Source: an uncultured Clostridia bacterium (lineage in GTDB: Bacteria; Bacillota; Clostridia; Oscillospirales; Oscillospiraceae). From it: a DNA stretch of 8,466 bases. The translations under genes were made by a program, and so were the position numbers. The number at the start of each line of letters is the position of its first letter. Positions within the stretch are counted from its first letter, which is position 1. The notes beneath the pieces were generated by a model, which was not told the origin of the DNA, did no database searches, and saw only the letters and a program-made list of their open reading frames with translations. Positions 1 to 6,032 of the stretch are shown piece after piece. The stretch is from assembly GCA_946405655.1 (NCBI GenBank), contig CAMJHX010000050.1, positions 1 through 8,466 of the forward strand, given 5' to 3'.

Positions 1-1
1 C

Positions 2-331
2 GCCGCCGTAAACGCGGGCGACTGCGCGTTTCTGCTGCTGCGGTTCGGCAGTCTCTCATGGGAGCGCGCGGCGCTCGCGCCGATCACGGAGACGGCAGAC
101 CGCATGGCGTTTATCTTCGTCGACGCCGATTCCGGCGTGGCGCAGGAGATCCGCGTCCTCCCCCTCCCCGCCGCGGCCGCTGCCGCAATAGAGACCGCCT
201 GCGCAGGCCTTCCGGAGGACGCCGCCTGGCGCCGCCGGGCAGAGCGCGAGAGTCCGGGCGCGGAGAATCTGCTCCCCGGCGCGGAGGTCTTTGTCCTCGC
301 CGAAGCGGGCGCGTCCCATGTCGGGCTCTGA
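2..331 (+). CDS. C-terminal part of an unrecognised protein (5' end outside window)
   Basis: An open frame runs from the window edge to a TGA at 329-331, giving 109 residues with no start needed inside the window. An internal ATG at 104 exists but the frame is open and protein-like well before it, so I read this as the tail of a longer gene. The visible part begins with a hydrophobic, possibly beta-forming stretch (CAFLLLRFGSLSW), then MAFIFVDADSG, then an Ala/Arg/Glu-rich segment, and ends in EVFVLAEAGASHVGL. I see no signature motif, signal peptide or membrane helix and do not recognise the family. A terminator follows directly, so it is probably the last gene of the upstream unit and unrelated to the export operon. 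Confidence 0.55.
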   Translation, partial: AAVNAGDCAFLLLRFGSLSWERAALAPITETADRMAFIFVDADSGVAQEIRVLPLPAAAAAAIETACAGLPEDAAWRRRAERESPGAENLLPGAEVFVLAEAGASHVGL

Positions 332-349
332 CGCCGCGGGCAGCAAACT

Positions 350-408
350 AAAAAAACGAAATGCAGGGAGAGGCTCACTGTCAGCCTCCCCTTCAATTTC
401 TGTTTTTT
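350..408 (+). terminator. Rho-independent terminator with A-tract and T-tract, probably bidirectional
   Basis: The core stem is GAGGCT (370-375) with AGCCTC (383-388) around a 7-nt loop, and it can extend outward with one or two mismatches. It is flanked by an A-run (350-356) and a run of six T (403-408), which also pair (aaaaaacgaaat with atttctgtttttt). It lies 18 bp after the stop codon at 331 and would end the upstream gene. The A-tract on the other side would allow termination on the minus strand too. Confidence 0.75.
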
Positions 409-412
409 GTAA

Positions 413-437
413 GATCCCGGCGAAAAGCCGGTCTTTT
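413..437 (+). terminator. Second GC hairpin followed by T-rich tail
   Basis: CCGGC (417-421) and GCCGG (427-431) pair around a GAAAA loop, followed by TCTTTT (432-437). It sits just downstream of the first terminator and may act as a backup. The T-tract is short and interrupted, so termination strength is uncertain. Confidence 0.5.
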
Positions 438-614
438 ATATAGATGTGATCTGTGCACGCAAGCAATTCCGCCCTCCGAGGTTGCAAATTCCGACAGAAT
501 GCGCTATGATTGATAGGTCTATATAATATAGTCTTTTAAATGTCAGAAGCATGTTTTGCGCCGCACCAGCCTTTCCAAATAAATCCAGATCTGATTCGTG
601 ACAGTTGATATGCA
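438..614. other. Intergenic stretch with no supported gene
   Basis: No frame here has a plausible start, Shine-Dalgarno and protein-like composition. Apart from the AT-rich palindrome at 519-531, I see nothing in it but a generally lower GC content than the flanking genes. It separates the upstream gene's terminators from the operon promoter. Confidence 0.5.
519..531. promoter_or_regulatory. AT-rich palindrome containing a TATAAT hexamer (possible weak promoter or operator)
   Basis: CTATAT (519-524) and ATATAG (526-531) form a perfect inverted repeat around one A, and TATAAT (522-527) lies inside it. No acceptable -35 hexamer is found 16-18 bp upstream and there is no TGn extension. A promoter here would need an activator, or the palindrome is simply an operator or unwinding-prone site. 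Confidence 0.3.
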
Positions 615-642
615 TTGACAGACTGCACCCTTGTGTTATAAT
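615..642 (+). promoter_or_regulatory. Near-perfect sigma-A promoter of the export operon
   Basis: The -35 is TTGACA (615-620), the spacer is 16 bp, and the -10 is TATAAT (637-642) preceded by TG at 634-635, an extended -10. Both hexamers match consensus exactly. Transcription should begin near 648-650, leaving a leader of about 55 nt before the ATG at 704. The promoter lies inside the longer frame that begins at ATG 605, which argues strongly that translation does not start there. Confidence 0.85.
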
Positions 643-669
643 GTCGAGAATAATGGATTATGATGCGCT

Positions 670-688
670 CCGCCGCGCGGCGCGGCGG
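670..688 (+). promoter_or_regulatory. GC-rich leader hairpin almost abutting the Shine-Dalgarno
   Basis: CCGCCGCG (670-677) and CGCGGCGG (681-688) are perfect complements around a CGG loop, and a T-G wobble (669/689) can add one more pair. All 16 core stem bases are G or C. It ends 2-3 nt before the ribosome-binding site at 692. No T-tract follows, so it is not an intrinsic terminator. It may protect the mRNA 5' end or modulate translation of the first gene. Confidence 0.55.
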
Positions 689-691
689 GCG

Positions 692-697
692 GGAGGT
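692..697 (+). promoter_or_regulatory. Shine-Dalgarno that fixes the permease start at 704
   Basis: GGAGGT at 692-697 is followed by a 6-nt A-rich spacer and then ATG at 704. The upstream in-frame candidates (ATG at 605, 641 and 653) have no comparable site. The first lies upstream of the promoter and the second overlaps its -10 box. Confidence 0.85.
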
Positions 698-703
698 CAA
701 AAA

Positions 704-1498
704 ATGCAGTTTGTCCGCAACATTTTATATTCGCTGAAGAAATACAGTTACCTGCTCAACCAGCTTGTCAGCCGCGACTTCAAGGTCAAATATAAGCGCA
801 GCATTCTCGGCATCGGCTGGAGTCTGCTCTACCCGCTGCTGATGACGGCGGTCATGGCGGTCGTGTTCAAGAACGTATTCCGTTTCACCACGCCGGGCGT
901 CAGCTTCATTGCCTATCTGATGACCGGTCTGACCTATTTTAACTATTTTTCCGAGGCGTCCAACCTCGCCATGAGCAGCGTGGTGGCGAATTTCAGTCTG
1001 CTGAACAAGGTCTATATCCCGAAGTATATCTTCCCGCTCTCGAAGTGTCTGTTCGTCGGCATCAACTTTCTCATCACGCTCATTCCGCTCTATGCCGTCA
1101 TCCTGCTGACCGGCACGGGGCTGAACATCTATCATCTTCTGCTGCCGTACAGCTGGGTGTGCCTGTTCATGTTCACGCTGGGCATGAGCTTTCTGCTGAG
1201 CACGATTGCGGTGTTCATGCGCGACATGTTCTATATCTACGGCATCGTCATCACGCTCTGGACATATCTGACGCCGATCATGTATGATATCGCGATCATC
1301 GACAAGGCCTGGATCGTGTCGCTCATGAAGCTCAACCCCATGTACAACATCATCAACTTTGAGCGGATGATCGTGCTGTACCATCAGATGCCGTCCGGCG
1401 CGAGCTGGCTGGCGTGCTTTCTGTCCGGCGCGGTCGTGCTCGTGCTCGGCGCGGTCGTGTTCAAGAAGAATCAGGACAAGTTTATCTACTACATGTGA
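704..1498 (+). CDS. ABC-2 type polysaccharide/teichoic acid export permease (Wzm/TagG-like)
   Basis: This is the integral-membrane subunit of an ABC exporter for lipid-linked cell-surface polymers, working as a dimer with the ATPase encoded next. The 264 residues begin with a short amphipathic N-terminus and the family's hallmark RDFKVKYKRSILGIGWSLLYPL (about residues 24-45). About six hydrophobic helices follow, with the typical NKVYIPKYIFPLS loop in the middle and a LNPMYNIINFERMIV segment near the C-terminal helix pair. Length is normal for Wzm/TagG-type permeases. I chose ATG 704 over the in-frame ATG 605 because a consensus promoter occupies 615-642 and a strong Shine-Dalgarno sits at 692-697. 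The longer version would also add an Arg/Ala-rich extension encoded by the leader hairpin. The gap to the ATPase ATG is 18 bp. The exported substrate cannot be read from the sequence. Confidence 0.92.
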   Translation: MQFVRNILYSLKKYSYLLNQLVSRDFKVKYKRSILGIGWSLLYPLLMTAVMAVVFKNVFRFTTPGVSFIAYLMTGLTYFNYFSEASNLAMSSVVANFSLLNKVYIPKYIFPLSKCLFVGINFLITLIPLYAVILLTGTGLNIYHLLLPYSWVCLFMFTLGMSFLLSTIAVFMRDMFYIYGIVITLWTYLTPIMYDIAIIDKAWIVSLMKLNPMYNIINFERMIVLYHQMPSGASWLACFLSGAVVLVLGAVVFKKNQDKFIYYM

Positions 1499-1504
1499 TA
1501 TGTG

Positions 1505-1510
1505 AGAGGA
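1505..1510 (+). promoter_or_regulatory. Shine-Dalgarno that selects ATG 1517 for the ATPase
   Basis: AGAGGA at 1505-1510 is followed by 6 nt and ATG at 1517. The alternative in-frame GTG at 1502 has no ribosome-binding site and begins almost directly after the permease stop. Confidence 0.7.
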
Positions 1511-1516
1511 ACGAAA

Positions 1517-2278
1517 ATGGACGAAATCATGATCAAAGCCGATCACGTATCCATGCGCTTCAATCTCGGCATCGAGAAGGGCTTTTCGCTCAAGCAGGGA
1601 TTCGTGGATCTGTTCAACTTCAGAAAACGCAGAGAGAAAAAGCAGAAGAAGGCCGAAAACGACTTCTGGGCGCTCACGGACGTGAACTTTGAGATCCGGC
1701 GCGGCGAGGTTGTGGGGCTCATCGGCTCCAACGGGGCCGGCAAGTCCACGATGCTCAAGATCGTCGCGGGCGTGCTGAAGCCGACGAAGGGCACAATCGC
1801 GACCTACGGGAACATCTGCCCGATGATCGAGCTCGGCGCCGGCTTCGACATGGATCTGACCGCGCGGGAGAACGTCTTTCTCAACGGCGCCGTCATGGGC
1901 TACTCCAAGTCATTTTTGGAGAGCAAGTATGAAGAGATCGTCGCCTTCTCCGAGCTGCAGGACTTCATGGACGTGCCGGTACGCAACTTCTCCTCCGGCA
2001 TGACGGCGCGGCTGGCCTTTTCCATCGCGACGATTGTCGATCCGGAGATCCTGATCGTGGACGAGATCCTCTCCGTCGGCGATCTGGCGTTTCAGCAAAA
2101 GAGCGAGGAAAAGATGCTCAGCATGATTCAGGGCGGTACGACGGTGCTGTATGTCTCGCACTCGATCGAGTCGATCATCAAGCTCTGTGACCGGGTGATC
2201 TGGCTCGAGCGCGGACATGTTCGGGATTACGGAGACAGCGAGCGTGTCTGCAGCGCCTACGTGGAGAGCATTTCGTAA
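1517..2278 (+). CDS. ABC exporter ATPase for polysaccharide/teichoic acid (Wzt/TagH-like, short form)
   Basis: This cytoplasmic nucleotide-binding subunit powers export through the permease encoded upstream. It has 253 residues from ATG 1517. Visible motifs are Walker A GSNGAGKST (70-78), the family-typical IELGAGFD (104-111) where other ABC proteins have a Q-loop glutamine, signature FSSGM (158-162), Walker B ILIVDE (178-183) and the H-loop histidine in YVSHS (H215). Between the first strand and Walker A is a Lys/Arg-rich insertion (about residues 36-47), common in this family. The protein ends soon after the ATPase core and lacks the C-terminal carbohydrate-binding domain of long Wzt proteins such as those of E. 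coli O8/O9a. Recognition of a capped glycan end by this subunit is therefore not evident, and the system is closer to short-Wzt and TagGH-type transporters. Confidence 0.93.
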   Translation: MDEIMIKADHVSMRFNLGIEKGFSLKQGFVDLFNFRKRREKKQKKAENDFWALTDVNFEIRRGEVVGLIGSNGAGKSTMLKIVAGVLKPTKGTIATYGNICPMIELGAGFDMDLTARENVFLNGAVMGYSKSFLESKYEEIVAFSELQDFMDVPVRNFSSGMTARLAFSIATIVDPEILIVDEILSVGDLAFQQKSEEKMLSMIQGGTTVLYVSHSIESIIKLCDRVIWLERGHVRDYGDSERVCSAYVESIS

Positions 2279-2316
2279 CGGTTTCAGACGAAAGAAAAAT
2301 ATTTGAGGGAAAAAAT

Positions 2317-3591
2317 ATGAGCGAAAAACTGTCCAAGCTCATAAATGTTTATAAAAAGAACGGCTTTTGGGGGTTTCTCCGCAAATTATATGCATACATC
2401 GTCGCCAACTATCTCAATCAGATCAGCTTTGACGTGATGCTGCATCCGGAGAAATACCGCGGGCAGATCCGCGAAATGCTCGCTTCGGATTATGACCGGG
2501 TCATCCTGTGGCGCTCGAGCTTCGGCTATGACGTGGCGCTCTATCAGCGTCCGCAGCACATCTCATGCAATCTGGCGCGGAACCGATGTCTTGTGCTGTA
2601 TGAAGTGACGACCATGACCGACCGGGTCAAAACGCTCACGAAGCGGCATGAGAATCTGTGGCTCTTTAACTTCAACAACCGCGCACTCAGCCGCATTCTC
2701 ATGGAGGAGCTCGCGCAGCTGACAAAGCCGCGCTATGTCCAGCTCTATTCCACGGACTGGAAGCTGTCCGTGCAGGACATCGAGATGTATCTGCGCGGCG
2801 GCTTCGGCTTTATCTATGAGTATGTCGACCACATCAGCCCGGAGCTCGCCGGCACGGCGACGCTGCCGCTGAACATCACGCAGAAGTACGACTATGTCAT
2901 GAGCCACGACGACGTCTATGTCGTCGTCACGGCCGATCTGCTGCAGCAGGACGTAGTCTCCAAGCGCGGCACAAAGCGGCTGGTCTATTCCTCCAACGGC
3001 GTGGACTACAGCTTCTTTCAGCGGATGGAGGCGGACTTCCGCGTCGATCCGGACTTTCAGCGCATCGTCGATCTCGGCAAGCCGATCGTCTGCTATTACG
3101 GCGCGCTCGCGAAGTGGTTTGATTATGACCTCGTCAAAAAGATCGCCGCCACGGGCAAATACAGTGTGGTGCTCTTCGGCATCAAGTATGACGAGAGCTT
3201 TGACGAAAACCTCGCCGCGCCGGTGGAAAATCTCTATTTTCTCGGCACGCGGGACTATCATGTGCTGAAGTACTACGCCGCTGCCGCGGATGTGCTGACG
3301 ATCCCGTTTCGGATCACGGACATCACGCGCTCGACCAACCCGGTCAAGGTGTTCGAATATATGGCGCTGCACAAGCCGATCGTCACGACCGAGATGAACG
3401 AGTGCCTTAAATACCGCTCCATTCTCATCGGCGAGAGCCACGAGGATTTCCTCTCCAAGCTCGAGCAGGCCATGGCTCTGCGCACCGACAGGGCGTATCT
3501 CGCCCTGCTCGACCGCGAGGCGCGCGAAAACGACTGGAGCTACAAAGCCCGCGCGATCATCGACATGATCCGCGCCGACGAGGCGCGGTGA
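2317..3591 (+). CDS. GT-B fold glycosyltransferase (family 1/4-like)
   Basis: This is a predicted cytoplasmic glycosyltransferase of 424 residues, probably adding a sugar to a lipid-linked glycan. The N-terminal ~50 residues are basic and aromatic (KKNGFWGFLRKLYAYIV) and could associate with the membrane. The N-terminal Rossmann half holds VALYQRPQHISCNLA (about 73-87), an 'RPQH' motif of a GT4-like subgroup. The C-terminal half begins near GKPIVCYYGALAKWFDY (254-270) and contains DITRSTNPVKVFEYMALHKPIVTT (335-358). The usual E-x7-E reads S-x7-E here (S339, E347), as in the second transferase of the operon. Shared blocks (YEYVDHIS, VVVTADLL, SSNGVD, FEYMA) show it is a paralogue of the C-terminal domain of the next gene. 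The start is ATG 2317 after GAGG at 2305-2308. Donor and acceptor are unknown. Confidence 0.88.
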   Translation: MSEKLSKLINVYKKNGFWGFLRKLYAYIVANYLNQISFDVMLHPEKYRGQIREMLASDYDRVILWRSSFGYDVALYQRPQHISCNLARNRCLVLYEVTTMTDRVKTLTKRHENLWLFNFNNRALSRILMEELAQLTKPRYVQLYSTDWKLSVQDIEMYLRGGFGFIYEYVDHISPELAGTATLPLNITQKYDYVMSHDDVYVVVTADLLQQDVVSKRGTKRLVYSSNGVDYSFFQRMEADFRVDPDFQRIVDLGKPIVCYYGALAKWFDYDLVKKIAATGKYSVVLFGIKYDESFDENLAAPVENLYFLGTRDYHVLKYYAAAADVLTIPFRITDITRSTNPVKVFEYMALHKPIVTTEMNECLKYRSILIGESHEDFLSKLEQAMALRTDRAYLALLDREARENDWSYKARAIIDMIRADEAR

Positions 3592-3622
3592 CGCGGCAGA
3601 CAGAAGATAAGGGGACAGAGAC

Positions 3623-6016
3623 ATGGAATCCGTGAACAGCAAGACATACTGGGACGAGCGCTTCCGGACCGGCGACTGGCAGGCAAAGGGCGGCGAGGAG
3701 CAGTCCGAATTCTTTACCCGGCTGGCGCTGGAGCATTTCCCGGCGTGGCTGAAGCGCGAGCTGGAGCAGAACGCCTGGAGCATTGCCGACCTCGGCTGCG
3801 CAGACGGCGCCGGCACGGCGCTGCTTGCAGGGCATTTTCCGCTCTGCAGCGTGACCGGCGTGGATCTCTCCGAAGAGGCGGTGCGCCAGGCAGCGGAGCG
3901 CCATCCCAACTGCGCGTTTCGCGTCGGGGATGTGACACAGCCGCAGATGTCTGCGGACGTTGTGTTCTCCTCCAACACGCTGGAGCACCTTCTGAACCCC
4001 GGCGAGGTGCTGCGCACCTGGGCGGAAGCCGCAGAGAAATATCTGATTCTGCTGCTTCCGTTCGAGGATGAGAGCGGCATTCCGGAGCACTTCCACTCCT
4101 TCACGGTACACACGTTCCCGCGAGCGCTCGGTGATGCGCATGATCTGAAATATGCCGAGGTGCTGGACTGCCGGGATTTGGAGCATACCTGCTGGCTCGG
4201 CAAGCAGATCCTTCTGGTCTATGCCGCAGCGACGCCGGAGGCGCGGGAGGTCTTTGACTTCGCCGCTGTCTATGACGCGCAGCTCGGGGCGCTGATTGAG
4301 CAGAATCACGCGCGCGAGCTCGCCCTGCAGCAGCGCGGCGCCCAGCTGCGCGCGCTCCGGCAGCAGGAACAGGAGCTGATCGGGCAGCTCGAGCAGGCCA
4401 AGGCGAGCCTGTGCCGGAAGGACGAGCAGATCGCCGGGCTGGAAGACGCCTTGCGCCGGCAGGGCGGGCAGATCGCCGAGCTGGAGGACGCCCTGTCCGA
4501 GCTCCGGAAGCGCAGCGGCGAGCAGGAGCAGGATCTGAACGTCCTGCGCCGGGATTTGGCAAGCGAGACCGAACAGAATCAGGCGCTGCTGCAGCTGCAT
4601 GAGAACATGGCTGCGGCGGCGAACACCGCGCTCATGCGCGTGCTTGAGATCAGCCGCTCGTTTCCGTATCGCGCGGCACACCTGCTCGTTGAGCTCAAGC
4701 ATGCCTGCTTCGGCTCGCGCAGCGACCGCAGCGCCGGCTGGAACTGGCTGCTGCGTGACCGCGGAAGCTATACGAAGTTCAACTATCTGCACGAGCTGGC
4801 GGTGCGCATCGAGCAGATTGCGGCTTCGCGGGCAGAGCTTCCGGACAAGCCGGACGCAGAGCGAACGCCGGAGGACGATCTGGAGATTCTGGAGCCGATC
4901 TTTCGGGATTATGCGCGCGACACGCTCATCTTCCTGCCGCCGCTGGTGGACTGGAACATTCCGCTGTTCCAGCGCCCGCAGCAGCTGGCCATGGCGTTTG
5001 CCGACGCCGGCATCCTGTTCATTTATACGACGCCGAACGGACTGGACCATGTAAACGAGCCGGTCTGCCTGCGGGAAAACTGCGTTCTGATCCCGGACCG
5101 GGATACAGAGCTGATCCGGCAGCTTGCGATCCGATACAAAAAGCGCGTGATTCTGGACATCTGCTCGACGGACAACCACCATTTCCGCCGCTGGCTGGAT
5201 GGGTGGAAGGACGTCGACACCGCGATCCTGTATGAGTATATCGACGAGATCTCCGACGCGATCACCGGCAATGTTCCGAAGGCGACGCTCCGGCGGCACG
5301 AGGCCTTTTTGAAGGATGAACGCGTGTTTGTCGTTGCCACGGCGGACAAGCTTTATCGGGAGGTCGTCGCGGTGCGCGGCAGTGATGTGAACACGCTCAG
5401 CTCCGGCAACGGCGTGGATCTGGCGCATTTTCAGGTCGAGCCGGACGCCGCGAAAATTCCGGCGCCGCTTCGCCGCGTCTGCGCAGACGACAAGCCCATC
5501 ATCGGCTACTTCGGCGCGATCGCCAACTGGTTTGATTTCGAGCTGCTGATCGCCGCGGCGAAGGCGCGCCCGGATTACAACTTCCTGATCATCGGGCCGC
5601 ATTACGGCGACCACGACCTGCCGATCCTGCAGGACGTGAAAAAACTGAAGAACATCATCATGCCCGGCACGGTCGAATACCAGACGCTGCCGTATGTGGC
5701 AAACTGCTTCACGGTGGCGACGATCCCGTTTCTGATCAACGACATTACGCTCTCCACCTCGCCGCTCAAGCTGTTTGAGTATATGGCGATGGGCAAGCCT
5801 GTCGTTACGACGCCGATGCCGGAGTGCAAAAAACACCCGGAGGTTCTGATCGGCGCGACGGCCGAGGAGTACGTGGCATGTCTGGACGCCGCGGTTGCGC
5901 TGACGCGCGCGGACGATCATGAGCAGACGCGCGCTGCGCTGATCCGCGTCGCAGAGGACAACTCCTGGCGGCACAAGGCGCAGGAGATCGCAAACCTGCT
6001 GGATATCCAAGCATAA
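3623..6016 (+). CDS. Fusion protein: SAM methyltransferase - coiled coil - GT-B glycosyltransferase
   Basis: This 797-residue protein has three parts. Residues ~1-205 are a class I SAM-dependent methyltransferase: motif I IADLGCADGAG (54-64), acidic residue D81 in GVDLS, VGDV (101-104) and FSSNTLEHLLNP (115-126). Residues ~217-330 are Gln/Glu/Leu/Arg-rich with heptad-like spacing, a clear coiled coil with an internal 14-residue repeat. A short aromatic/basic linker domain follows (about 340-400, RSFPYRAAHLLVELKH). Residues ~434-797 are a GT-B glycosyltransferase with PLFQRPQQLA (447-456), YEYIDEIS (537-544), GYFGAIANWFDFE (628-640) and S-x7-E (S711, E719), closely related to the preceding gene. 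Start ATG 3623 follows GGGGA at 3611-3615. I infer that it both methylates and glycosylates the exported glycan. The coiled coil could oligomerise it or space the two active sites, by analogy with WbdD. The specific sugars are unknown. Confidence 0.87.
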   Translation: MESVNSKTYWDERFRTGDWQAKGGEEQSEFFTRLALEHFPAWLKRELEQNAWSIADLGCADGAGTALLAGHFPLCSVTGVDLSEEAVRQAAERHPNCAFRVGDVTQPQMSADVVFSSNTLEHLLNPGEVLRTWAEAAEKYLILLLPFEDESGIPEHFHSFTVHTFPRALGDAHDLKYAEVLDCRDLEHTCWLGKQILLVYAAATPEAREVFDFAAVYDAQLGALIEQNHARELALQQRGAQLRALRQQEQELIGQLEQAKASLCRKDEQIAGLEDALRRQGGQIAELEDALSELRKRSGEQEQDLNVLRRDLASETEQNQALLQLHENMAAAANTALMRVLEISRSFPYRAAHLLVELKHACFGSRSDRSAGWNWLLRDRGSYTKFNYLHELAVRIEQIAASRAELPDKPDAERTPEDDLEILEPIFRDYARDTLIFLPPLVDWNIPLFQRPQQLAMAFADAGILFIYTTPNGLDHVNEPVCLRENCVLIPDRDTELIRQLAIRYKKRVILDICSTDNHHFRRWLDGWKDVDTAILYEYIDEISDAITGNVPKATLRRHEAFLKDERVFVVATADKLYREVVAVRGSDVNTLSSGNGVDLAHFQVEPDAAKIPAPLRRVCADDKPIIGYFGAIANWFDFELLIAAAKARPDYNFLIIGPHYGDHDLPILQDVKKLKNIIMPGTVEYQTLPYVANCFTVATIPFLINDITLSTSPLKLFEYMAMGKPVVTTPMPECKKHPEVLIGATAEEYVACLDAAVALTRADDHEQTRAALIRVAEDNSWRHKAQEIANLLDIQA
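4427..4510 (+). repeat. 42-bp (14-residue) tandem repeat in the coiled coil
   Basis: The units at 4427-4468 and 4469-4510 both begin CAGATCGCCG and encode QIAGLEDAL and QIAELEDAL. In the first 27 bp, 24 positions are identical; two differences are synonymous and one changes Gly to Glu. The rest of each unit has diverged. Fourteen residues equal two heptads, so gain or loss of a unit keeps both reading frame and coiled-coil register. Confidence 0.7.
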
Positions 6017-6032
6017 GTTGGGACGGTTCAGC

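Noticed and set aside
56..487. Minus-strand frame of 143 codons over the upstream gene and terminators
   Set aside because: It runs through two terminator hairpins and opposite a protein-like + frame, its product is low-complexity Arg/Ala/Gly-rich, and it has no ribosome-binding site.
2563..4203. Minus-strand frame of 546 codons spanning two + strand genes
   Set aside because: It crosses an intergenic gap and two well-supported genes, with no recognisable domain or start signal. It is an antisense shadow.
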